From the NCBI GenBank assembly GCA_030407005.1, contig JAUDYN010000003.1:3844001-3908000 (forward strand): a stretch of DNA of 64,000 nt, given 5' to 3'. Shown here piece by piece: positions 33,260 to 43,667 of the stretch. Source of the DNA: Desarmillaria ectypa (Eukaryota; Basidiomycota; Agaricomycetes; Agaricales; Physalacriaceae). Both the position numbers and the translations under genes were made by a program. The notes under the pieces were generated by a model. That model had not been told where the DNA came from. It saw nothing but the letters and a program-made list of their open reading frames with translations, and ran no database searches. Each line of letters opens with the position of its first letter. Position 1 is the first letter of the stretch.

Positions 33260-36200
33260 AAAGCAGTCATCCCGACTGCTAAGGCTCTTCCAAAGGGGTG
33301 TCGAACTGTGTTGCGATTTGACTGATCCAGTACTGGTCAATCAGTTTCTTCCCTATTTCTTCATCTGGATTGACAATCCACTTGGTATATCCATCTTTTC
33401 TTTTGGTGAGGTAGGCTACATCGCCGTGTTCCGAGTATTCGTGATCCAATATCTTGATCACTGCTTTGTTTTTGGTTGCGATTTTTGGAGTGTATACGGC
33501 GCGGTTTACACTAGCCTGGTACTCTTGGATCGCTTCCAAAGTGTTCATCATTTCATTCTCTTGAACCCATGAGTTGTGCTCACGAGTCCATCCCTTCCAT
33601 TTGACTAGGTAGTCCTTGACTTCTCTAGGTGGTTGTCCTCACTTGGATCATACCTTCCTGGTGCGTGAGTCCAAGACTTCTTTGATTTTATATTCTTCTT
33701 GACTGTCAACGAGGTCTGGAGGGGGAGGTGGCAGTTGTTCTTGATTCGCGAATGAAGGTGTGACGTATGGAGTCAGCAATTTCTCATTGAATCGGGGGTG
33801 AATTTTCCAATGAGGCGGCAGTTTTAATTTATATGCTGCTGCTCCCGACTTCTTGGTGATTTCAAATGGTCCCATTTGTTTATCATCGAGCTTTTTCTTT
33901 GGTCGAGGAAGGTGAAGGTTGGCAGTGTCAAGCCATACCTTGTCCCCAATTCAATACTCCCTTGGAGTCTGCTTCTTCTTGTCATATTGCATCTTCATTT
34001 GTGTTGCGGCTTTTTCCAATGCTTTATGTACCTCTTTGTGGACTTTGGCCATCATTTCCATGAAGTCAACAGCTGCAGGATTTGCAAAGCTGGTTTTCTG
34101 TATTGACTCAGGAATGAGTCTGGGATTTCGTCTGTATAGGACCATGAAAGGACTTTTGCCTGTGGCTGAGTGAACTCGGTTGTTGTGGGCGAATTCAGCA
34201 AGTGGTAACCATGCTACCCAGTCGGTCTGTCGATGGTTGACAAAGATGCAGAGATATTTTTCGACCTCCTGGTTGACTCTCTCTGTCTGTCCATCTGTTT
34301 GTGGATGGTATGCCGTGGAGGCATTCTGAGTGATGTTCAACATTCGATATAGTTCTTTCATAAATGTTGAGATGAATTGGGGTCCTCGATCGGAGATGAC
34401 CACTTGGGGCATTCCGTGCTTTGCGTATACATGGTTGCGAAGTATTAATGCCCATCCTTCAGCGGATAATTCCTCATTACATGGAATGAGGAGGATGTTC
34501 TTGGAGAAATGATCTACTATGACTAGTAGGGCATCAAATCCATCTGATTCAGGGAGTCTGGTGACCATGTTGACTGAGATATGCGTCCATGGCATATTCG
34601 GTATCATGTTGGGATAAAGAGGTGCAGCCTTAGCCTGCGTATCACTCTTTGTTCTTTGGCAAGTCTCACATCCTTTGATGTAAGATTCCACATCCTTCTT
34701 CATTTTCGGCCACCAGTATTCGTGAAGTATGAGTTCCTTTGTGTTGGAATCCTGGGTGTTGCGCAGGGTAGACTCCAGGCTGGTAAAGCCAGATGTAAAG
34801 GAATTGTTATTCTATGGCTCCTACAGAGCTCATGTTTATACTACTTCGCACTAGAATCTAGAATGTACTATAACTTTCTACGACTCTCTTGCTTACTCAT
34901 TGACTCTTGGCATGATGCCGGATTGCTCCTTCTAGAACTTTCCAGCAAAATCCCAACACTTTGTCTTGGCGATTCCTGGATGTCCAGCAGTGATATGATT
35001 GTGGGATTGCGCAATGATCTCACCACGTAGAATAGAGTTGTTAGGAATATAGACTCGTCCATCATACCACAGGATTTCATCTTCCTGGGTGATTCCCCAT
35101 TCATGGTTAAGGGATTTCTCGATTCCCTGATCCCATTGGTCCTTCTGTCTTGTTGCGTCTCTTATATGCATGATCCTTTCTTTGGTGGTTGGTAATACCA
35201 ATGCTCAGAAGTGTTCTGGGGATAGTACAATAATGTCTTGATTGTCTTCTTTTCCCTGATCATGATCATCTCGTCTGCTGAGAAGATCGGCCTTCTGATT
35301 AGCGGTTCCAGCTTTGTGTTGAAGTATAAAGTGATATTCCGCTAGTTCGGTGACCCACCAAGCTTGTCGGTGATTCAACTTCTGGGGTTTCTGGAAGTAT
35401 TGAAGATTCTGGTGGTCAGTCCAGATCTCTATGGTTTCCTTGGCTCCCATGAGATAATGACGCCATTCTTCTAGTGCTAGCATGATTGCTAGTAGTTCCT
35501 TGTCGTAGATCTCATAATTATGCTCCGTGACTGTGAGTGCCTTGGACATGAAGGCGACTGGCCTCCATTTTCCTTCCTTTTCTTGACTTAGGATAGCACC
35601 AATGGCTCCATCACTTGCGTCTGCTTCAACTCGGAACTTTCCATCGTCCAAAGGGATTGTGAGAACTACGTTTGTTGTCATCAACTTCTTGAGCTGATTA
35701 AACGCTTGTTCCTGTTCTGATCCCCACGTCCAGTCTACCTTTCTGGTTAACTGAGTAAGGGGATGCACTATCTTGGAGTAGTCTTTGATGAACTTTTGAT
35801 AGAAGTTCGTGAATCCTAAAAAGGACTGTAGCTCCTTCTTCTTTGTTGGGGTTGGCCATTCTGCTATTCCCGCAATCTTGATTGGATCCATGCGAATGGC
35901 GTCTTCGCTGATGATAACCCCAAGGTATTCTGTTTCGAGTACCTCGAACTCGCATTTCTCTGCTTTGAGGAACAGTTTGTTTTCTCGAAGTCATTGGAGT
36001 ACTTGTCGTACTATGTCCCTGTGTTCAGACAAGGATTTTGTGAAGATGAGTATGTCGTCGAGGTAAATCGTGACTTTTCCTCCAGCGATCAGATCCTTGA
36101 ATATATTGTTCATCATCCACTGGAACATGGCTGGTGAATTCGTAAGTCTGAAGAACATTACCATAGGTTCAAAGAGTTCTCGGTTAGTTCTGAATGCGGC

Positions 36201-37074
36201 CTTTTCTTCATCTCCATCTCAAATTCGCACATTGTTATATCCCCAGCAGACATCTAACTTGGAGAAGTACTTTGCTCCCCTTAATTTGTCAATAAGCTCA
36301 GAGATGAGCGGAAGGGGATAACGATTCTTAATCATCATTTCGTTCAGTTTTCGGTAGTCCTGAACTGGTCGTAGAGAGCCATCTTTTTTCTTGACAAAGA
36401 AGAAAGGGGAAGTGAAGGGAGATTTTGAGGGACGAATTCATCCTGAGTCTAAGTTCTCGTCTAAGAACTTGTCCAATTGTTCTTGCTCATTTCGATTGAG
36501 TGGATACACTTTACAATCTAAGGTGGATTTTGCATTGGGGACCAATTCAATTGTGTGGTCCCAGGGTCGTCTTTCCAGTAGTTCATCAAAGTTTTCTTTA
36601 GAGAATAAATCTCTGAAACTTTGATACTGAGGAGGTATGAGTTCCTCAAACATCTGTTTTGGTTTTTCAGCATTGGCAGCTGCAGCCAACTCGTTTGCAT
36701 GATGGACGGCACAAAGGATGATTTCTTCTTGCATATTGACGGCAAGAATACTTTCTCCTTCCTTGAGTTCTTCGTCCCATCTATCTTCTTTATCTGTGTC
36801 GGGCAAGGTAAATCAGTTTTGGATGCAATGACATCATCCGAATGTCAAGATCCCCGACTTCCAGTTGATGAAAGGGTGATGGCATTTAAGCCAGTCATGA
36901 CCTAAGTATACAGTCTTGGAGCCTAGATCTGTGACCGCGAGATCGATTCATTCACTATGTCCTCCAATTGTCATTTGGAGTTCTACGAATTCGGTAATGT
37001 CCCCTGCCTTATTGCATGTTCCGTTGGCATTGTAGACTGGTATAGGGGCTGTGGCCTTCCTGGTGTTTAACTGA

Positions 37075-38414
37075 TGATGTGCTTGGTAATAGCGAGTGAC
37101 AAAAGAATTAGGGAATGGCAATGAACACCAATCACACTAAACCTCTTACTACTCTACACTTAATCACCAATATTGAATTCGGGTGGTTTCGAGTATGATG
37201 GAAGCACTCTGCAGACTTCAATAATCAAGTACAATTGTCTTAAAGACGTTTTATTCGTTACTAGTGAGTTTATACAAAGTACTACTCATACTAGTGGGGT
37301 GGGTAAGACACAATTGGATAAGAGTGACTCGGTTTGAGCTACTACGCTCATTCTGACTGAAATGGCTTCTGGCTGGTGGCACTCTTGGCCCTATACTGCT
37401 TCCTACAAGTGATAAACACTTGACTAGCCGCACTCTTGGCCTAAGAATAAACTATAACTCCAAGAACTTTGCTTGAACTAACTTCAAAACACTCCGGACC
37501 TTTGCAGGACACAACAGTGACTCTAATAGACTTCAATTCAATGCAATTCTATGGGTGACTTAGCGACTATTAATCACTTCATCGAGGTTAAGCACAAAAG
37601 CCTTTAATTGGGGACACCAGTTACTACCAGTGAGGGCTCAACTGCGGGGATGGCTTGCCTGCTTTGCACGAGCGCCCATCCCACTACTTATATACTACTG
37701 AGGCAAAACTATAAATATCATCTGGGTATAGGGTATATTGGTAAGGATTTCTTGGCTAGTCACAAATAATGGTGAATAATCATACAATAGTTGGTCTAGT
37801 CTGTTTTCTTTTCAAATATTCGGTCTAGAGACTCCACAGTTGGTCTTTCCACACCCTTGGCACAACTACAGGCCCTAGTAATGCGGTTATATGGATATCT
37901 GGATATTGGTACCTGTAACAGCTATCTGATCATGATCAAGGGTGCAGTCCGGCTTCACTAGCATCGATCATAAGAGATCTATATCGAAATAGTCGGATCT
38001 GGGCTCAAGGTTAATTCATTCCTAATTTATTTCTAATTCCTGTTTCAAGATTGCCATGTGACTAGTTATTCTGACTTAGGCGTTTATGCCCAGTCTGGGC
38101 TGCTAGTGACAGAACTTGATGAGATCTGTGTACTCTGCTCCTGGTTTTTGTGTGCTAGTAGCATCCTTTGTTTGCTAGTGGCTGTATTTCACTTAGTCCT
38201 GCTAGCATTTGAGTTACTAGTCTGGCCGGCTGGTAGATTTAACCCACTAATGGTGTTGCATCTAAGTCCTGGCTCTACCAGTTGCTTACTGCTTTTAACT
38301 ATCAGCTCGAAGCTTCAGCTATAGTCCTCTATGTATCACTAGTATAGGATAGATGTGCAATAGTATTGTTACAAAATCGCAAAATCTAGGTGTGAATGCG
38401 TAGATGGCATATCA
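37075..38414 (-). repeat. Nested 1340-bp LTR-like insertion (probable solo LTR)
   Basis: It interrupts pol of element 3. The target sequence CTGA is duplicated at 37071-37074 and 38415-38418, and the insertion has TG...CA ends. On the minus strand it contains AGTATATAAGTAG (TATA-like) and, several hundred bp later, CGAATAAAACG (poly-A signal-like), the layout of U3-R-U5. It has no coding capacity that I can see. A degraded second copy is at 30484-31690. Its family (copia or gypsy) is not determined. Confidence 0.7.
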
Positions 38415-39720
38415 CTGATGTTGTTGGACGTAAGTTCGATTGATAGAGCTGCCTGTGCAGCCACTATCCAACAATGCTTGGGTTGTTAACGTCTGTTTCC
38501 CAGTGCATGGGGAAAGCTGGATGTCTACCAAGAAATCCCGTCTGGAACTCTTGGTGCCACGAATATACCGAATTGGTTCGTGTAGTTCGTAGAGCTGTTC
38601 TCGGGCTAGGCTCCCTCCCATCTTTAAGCTTTGAATAAGCTCATTATCAATTTCTCCAAGTCTTTTGGGATGTACCCAAATGGAGAGAACTGCCTTGGTG
38701 ACAGCCAAATTCTTGGAGTTGCGTACTGCATGCATCATCCAGTCAATTCCAAATGGTCTAAGCCATTGGAATTTGTTCTGCTTCCCCGTTCGTTCAGAAA
38801 CATCTGATACCCCCTTGTTAGGATAGGTGTCAGTTTTGATGCTTCCACATTCGAGTGGAAGGTCAATGTTCTGCGATTCCGGTGTTCTGGATATCGGGGT
38901 ACTAGCTTTGGATTGACTGACTTGCCACATCCTAAAGGCTGTATCGTCTTCTTCGTCAGGTACTTCAATGATCATGGTTCTGTTGAAATGCCCCCTTTTT
39001 ACCACCTGGGTGCTAGCGGGATCCTGTTCCTTTTCTTCGGCCGACACTACTCGCGACAGAGTTTGAATTTCCTTGGTCATTGACTCCCAGCTAGTGCCTA
39101 AGGCGATCTTCGCATGTTTGCAACCCGTACCAGTCTGGTTTGGGTAATCCTGCCCCCTTTTTATTGCCTGGGCACTAGCGACTTCCTTCCTTTCGGCTTT
39201 GATCCTTTGACTTGCTGGCCCAGTTTGGTACTCAGCTTTGTCAAGTTTTCCACTCCCCGGACCGGTTTGTCCAGGTCGTCAGTCCTGGCCTTGGTTAGAG
39301 ACACTGTCCTGGTCCTCTGCCGACCCTGGCGGAACTGGTGAGCTTGCCCCGTCGCTCGAGATGGGTACTGGGATGGTCAGACTTCTGGGAGGCCCAAAGG
39401 AGTCCCGCCTACTGGTCTCTGCTCATTGCTGTGCACTCAGCGGCGTATCCGGTGAGCTCTGCTCTTTGGACTTTGTTGCGGCACCAACACCACTTGGCAA
39501 GTCCTGCTCCAGTTCATTGGAGGTTCGGGATTTGTCACTACAGATACTTGTGTCAGCGTCTTCTAGGAGGATGACATACCTGTTTGTTTTTCCTGATTCT
39601 TGTTTGGTCTTCAGCTTCGGTGAAGTCATGGGTATATTTTTTTTTGTACGTAATTGTCTATTTTCATAATAATCAGTCCAACCCATGGAAACCGAGGACA
39701 CACCTTGAGACTTGGGCATG

Positions 39721-39748
39721 CAAGGGGAATCGAACCCTTGATGCCCTA
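39721..39748 (-). promoter_or_regulatory. gag stop with hairpin 5 nt downstream (element 3)
   Basis: gag ends GTA AAA GAG TAG (TAG 39746-39748). Five nt later is a perfect CAAGGG/CCCTTG stem with loop TTCGATTC (39721-39740). The loop region also matches the RNA polymerase III B-box consensus GGTTCGANTCC. pol is open in the -1 frame across this point, so a -1 frameshift signal is the simplest reading. The A-site AAA is preceded by A, allowing Lys-tRNA to re-pair one base back. Confidence 0.65.
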
Positions 39749-42296
39749 CTCTTTTACCTCCTCAATCTTGGAGGTGCTTGGCACCACTGCATCAGTGGGC
39801 CCCACGTATCTCACAATGTTCTTCTCTTTTCTCATAGGGCAATCCCTGCTCAGGTGACCCTTTTGATCACACCTGAAACAGTGCCCCTTGGCTCGTTGCC
39901 GGTCTAAGTCCATGGGCTTCTCCACCCCTCCATATGTCGTCCACTTACCAGTTCCAGCATCACGACTGGTTCCTCCACTCCCAGCAGTCAGCTTTGGAGT
40001 CGATGAACTTGTCGCCCCAGCAGTGTTCTTACTGCTGGGCTGCTGTTGTTGGGGACATGGGCCCTGCTTCTGGCTGTCCCAAGGCGTACTGGTGGTCTGA
40101 TCAAAGACCCATTTCCGCTGTCTCTCTTCATACATCCGGAGGATGCATTCCTTCCACTTCAGGTATGAGCATGGAATACTCATGCCCATATTTGATATGA
40201 AGGTCATGTATGAACTAGGTACTCCTAGTCGCACCATCTTCACCATTGTGCCGCATTCGGCCTCATCGGATCTTCGGCCCGCTAGCTTGGCTTCTTCTTC
40301 CAGTTCCTGGAAGTAGTGGGAGGCAGGCTGGGCTCCCATGTGCAAATCAAACATGTGCTTTTCATGGATTTCCTCAATCGCGGGATCTTGGAATTGTCAT
40401 GTGACTAGGTCGATGAAGTTGGCCCAATCAGAGTATCGGAAGTGGGTGGCGGTGCCGTTGAAGGCATCATCTACCCAGTATTCGGGTATTCAGGTCTCTT
40501 GTAGACCCACCAGTCCTTTGTGGCACCCTCGAAATAAGATGTCGTGAATAATACCAGGTGGGATGGTACCTGGAAATAGTGTCAGAACACTTCGAAATAG
40601 GTGATACAATCACCTATGAAGCGTTCGATATCGTCATGATCCCCCTTGAATGGAGCGGGGACCTTGACCAGAGTTGGTTTGATGCCCAGATAGGGGGCAT
40701 CATTGGCAGCGTGCCCAACAGGATTCGGGATCAGGTCAGGAGGTCCTTTCCTGGGGGGTGGTCTTGGGATCGAGTATCGATCCAGCCTAGGACCCGGGAA
40801 CCCTTTTGGCGGTCCCGTCAGTCTTCCCCTCTCGGGTTCTTTCTCCCTCTCCTGATCCTTGAGGTATTCTGCTAGGGTCTTGCGAGCCGAATCCTCTCTG
40901 TCAAGTTCTTCGCGCATTTCTGCTATGCGCCATTCCTTTTCCATCAACTCAGATCTCATCTGTTGATGGACTTCTGCAGCTGTGGCAGGAGTTCTTGATG
41001 CTCCTGCAGTGGCATTTCCTGCAGGGGCTTCTTTGGCTTTCATTTCTTCTCCCACCCCTGCGAAGAGAAGACTGCCACCCTGATAAGGGTGGTATCCTTG
41101 GTGACGCGCCCTATGGTGCGGGGGCAAGTCGGGAAGTGGTCGTGGGATTGCGACCGGCATATCTGGTGGGTGGTCTGGATATATTTCATATTGGGGGTGG
41201 TGGTATTCCATCCCACCGTAATAACCTGTATTGTAGGTTAACATATCATACTGGGGTCTTTGCCCCCAATCATTCCTCTCTTGCCACCTCCAACCTCCAT
41301 AGGTGTTGGAGGGTGTTCTCCAGTTCTCGCTGCTCCACTGGATCTCTGGGCCGAAGCCCTGGAAATAGATCCCCTGCAGAGGGGCGGAAAATTGCCTGGT
41401 CGCGATTGGCATGTATCCGGGTGTTGACGATGTCAGCCCTAGCAGAGCTGGGGCCATCGAAGGGAATTCAGATGGGGTTGCCCCTGTTAAGGGCCAACCA
41501 CTCATCCATGTCGATTCTGGGTTCTTCCCAGAGATCACGGGCTTCAACATCCCTTCATTGAACTTCCCATGCTGCAGTCCGGAATGGACTGAAGAGCCTT
41601 CGGTCAACCTCAGAGAGATCAGGCCAGATGAAATCTTCCCCATGCAGGTTGAAGGGGTCGTCGGTGGCACGAGGAGGGGCTGGGACCAGGGTGTCATCTC
41701 CAATGATGTCGTTGTCGCACTCATCATCGGAGATTTCGATGATGGGGAGGGAGGAGAGGGAGATGGACTCCCCTTCCTCTGGCCACCGCTCGTGGCTCCA
41801 GGGGCCATAAGGGTGGTTTCAATCCATGTTGGGATCGTCAGGGTGGTGGGGTCCAGAGTAGCCGGACCTTCTACTGTTGTCGCTATTGGGCGATAGGGAA
41901 TCTGATCTCTGCTGGGATATGCGGAGGGCGGGGGTTCTTGGACAAGGGGGGGGCTGGGGTATGGGGGTGGGGGTTCATCCAGCGCAAGCCGAATGTCCCT
42001 CACATATTCTTGGGCCACTGTGCGGGCAGCCATTGGTTGCTCCAATGCGACGGTGGGTCATTCCATCTGGTAATGGAGGAGGACAGCTCTTGCATTGTGT
42101 ACATGAGCAGAGGTGGGCCCAGTAATCGGGGTCCGAATTGTTGAGGGCCCTGGAGTTGGGGGCCTCAGAGTTGAGAGCCTCGAGTCCATGCTCCCCTCGG
42201 AGGAGGAGGCAATTGTGAATCAAGCCCGGGGATGAACAAGTGGAGTTGCCTCTCATTCTCCCAGTCTTGCAGGGGGTATCCCCCTGGGAACAACAT
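39746..42296 (-). pseudogene. gag of element 3
   Basis: Start at the ATG at 42296 (MLFPGGYPL..WENE). The largest open piece (40582-42045) covers a Pro-rich region, a GYYGGMEYHHPQYE block, a coiled-coil-like MEKEWRIAEMREELDRED, and the capsid-like LGIKPTLVKVPAPFKGDHDD, ERFIGDCITYFEVF. The C-terminal piece (39746-40354) ends with the knuckle CFRCDQKGHLSRDC and IEEVKE. There is a TGA at 40397-40399 where CGA is expected, plus frame breaks near 40580 and 42050. Gag packages the element RNA in virus-like particles; this copy is inactive. Confidence 0.8.
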
Positions 42297-42333
42297 GGGT
42301 GGTTGTTGGGGCGGGGCGGGGTGATGGGTTGAG

Positions 42334-42489
42334 TCATTGGGGCTGCCTTTGTCTGAGCAGTGCCCGGATTTCTTCCTCATAGATTAATACGGCAAGGACC
42401 GTAAAAAATGATAAAAGTATGGCGCCGCCAATTGCGACACCAAGAGAAACAGTTCAGGGTTCGTAGAGGTTTCTTTCTTCTCTGGGCAT
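42334..42489 (-). pseudogene. ORF0 of element 3 (one internal stop)
   Basis: ATG at 42489; MPREERNLYEP, TGA, then TVSLGVAIGGAILLSFFTVL, AVLIYEEEIRALLRQ and a stop at 42334. The TGA is at the same codon that is CGA in element 1. Hydrophobic span and the charged exit are conserved. It lies between primer site and gag, as in the other elements. Confidence 0.55.
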
Positions 42490-42535
42490 AGAAGAAGTTC
42501 TTCTATATGGCTAGCGTATTAGAAGTAGGGAAGGA

Positions 42536-42549
42536 TATCTCTTGTTTAA
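42536..42549 (-). other. Primer-binding site of element 3 (self-priming)
   Basis: 14 nt next to the 5' LTR are an exact reverse complement of ttaaacaagagata at 42692-42705 in the LTR. That LTR segment begins about 30 nt downstream of the TATATAA box, where the transcript should start. This fits Tf1-type self-priming. Confidence 0.75.
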
Positions 42550-42973
42550 TGTTAGGTACCGACTTGGACACGTGACTTGGGGCAGTCAGCTGATCTCTCG
42601 GGGCCGTTATGCATTCGAATGATCACCCCAAGTGAGAGATAAAAGCTAATAGCCTTCTGTGTTGTGTAAACAAGAAGTATATGGTTGTAATTTAAACAAG
42701 AGATAGAGTACAACAGTCTAGTTTACTCTGTTTATATAGTATTTCTGTGGTGTTTATATTTAGGTGAAACACTATGGTCCATGCATGAACAGTGTTGAAG
42801 TGGTATGATCTGGGAGGATCATAGAACCAATAGAGAGCATCTGGGGTAACAGTTGGTGAGAACGAGGGTTGTAGCCGGCAAATAGCTGGATATGAGTCAG
42901 TTTCTTGATAAGATTAGATGGGTGAGTCATGGATATGACTCGGATAAGATAAGATAACGGAAAAATCGTAACA
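42550..42973 (-). repeat. 5' LTR of element 3
   Basis: 424 bp with TGTTA...TAACA ends, flanked on the right by TTTCT. A TATATAAA box on the minus strand at 42731-42738 is the likely core promoter of the element. Confidence 0.95.
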
Positions 42974-43189
42974 TTTCTGCACTAATTTAGATGAACCTAA
43001 TTGTATCATTGCAGTCTATATCTTTGAGAAAATGTGGGGCTTGCATAGGCAACACAAGAATAACAATGTCCTTTTCTGCTGGGAACCACTTGAGAAAGAT
43101 GGATCAGGATTTGGTTGAGATGCATTAGGAAGGACACATTGATGTAGGTATCTTGCAGGTCTCCTGAGGCCTGTAACAGAATGAGAGAG

Positions 43190-43667
43190 TGTTCAGGAAC
43201 TATTTGCATGAAAAGACAAACTGAGAACACTCACAATACCAGTCAACATTTCATACAGCATCATTCCAAAGCTCCACCAATCAATCTCATAGCTGTAAGC
43301 CAATCCCTGAATGACCTCCAGAGCAAGATATTTCACTGTCCCACAGAATGTGGAAGTACTGTCCTACCGACAGAGCAGGCCATCCATCAGCAAGCTCACC
43401 ACTAGATCACCACCAGGGTGGAAGTCCTTAGCAGGAGATTAATAACCTATCGAAAAATGACAACAGTTAATACTCACCATGACCAAGAAAATACTCTCTT
43501 GATCATGGAAACTCCACCACAATGTGACCACAAACAGATCCTTCACCTCTGCAGCCATGTTCTTCAAGATGGCCTATTCTGTGAGGGTATGCTGGAGCTT
43601 CTGATGGGCGAGCACATGTCGCTTCATGATCGCCTTCAAGGCATATAAGTCATGCGTCAACTTGTGT
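43190..43667 (-). pseudogene. Fragment of the PX-AGC kinase gene, intron-retaining
   Basis: The minus strand matches 54636-55430 of the kinase gene at 52926-57292. It covers the segment from HKSTQDLYALK through the exon 2 donor, the following intron (retained), the start of exon 3, then jumps to the part encoding GELAAGWP and STFCGTAEYLAPEV and on to the next donor. About 310 bp encoding the catalytic loop and DFG are missing; the junction falls at similar GGTGGTGA/GGTGGCGA words. A CAG-to-TAG stop lies at 43575-43577. Because introns are kept it is a DNA-level duplicate, not a retrocopy. Substitutions are often CpG to TpG or CpA. Confidence 0.85.

Larger units (their letters stand above)
33279..39749 (-). 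pseudogene. pol of element 3: protease, RT, RNase H, integrase, chromodomain
   Basis: Opens in the -1 frame relative to gag (GGKRVGHQGF). Protease ALLDSGCTGSS at about 38430-38470. RT with intact VTIYLDDILIF around 36050-36075. RNase H FRVEADASDGAIGAILSQ at 35580-35650. Integrase has the zinc-finger pieces HNHITAGHP and CETCQRTKSD, then the DDE core with ISDRGPQF and ERVNQEVEKYL. The first acidic position reads VNMVTRLP, with Asn where Asp is expected. A C-terminal chromodomain (EYKIKEVLDSR, YLVKWKGWTREHNSWV) makes it a chromovirus. TGA stops where CGA is expected occur at 33639, 33648, 35991, 36219, 36438 and 36813. A 1340-bp insertion splits the frame between protease and RT. Confidence 0.85.
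32823..42973 (-). mobile_element. Ty3/gypsy chromovirus, element 3 (full length, with nested insertion)
   Basis: Complete LTR element read on the minus strand, flanked by a 5-bp target duplication TTTCT (32818-32822 and 42974-42978). Order: 5' LTR 42550-42973, self-priming site, ORF0, gag with zinc knuckle, hairpin, protease, RT, RNase H, integrase, chromodomain, polypurine tract, 3' LTR 32823-33246. By hand alignment the two LTRs are both 424 bp and differ at about 13 sites, all transitions, 11 of them at CpG. Without the nested 1340-bp insertion it is about 8.8 kb. Multiple TGA stops make this copy non-autonomous. Confidence 0.92.

Noticed and set aside
39721..39740. Possible tRNA gene (T-arm match)
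   Set aside because: Only the T-arm is present; no acceptor, D-arm or anticodon arm can be drawn around it, and it lies at the gag/pol junction.
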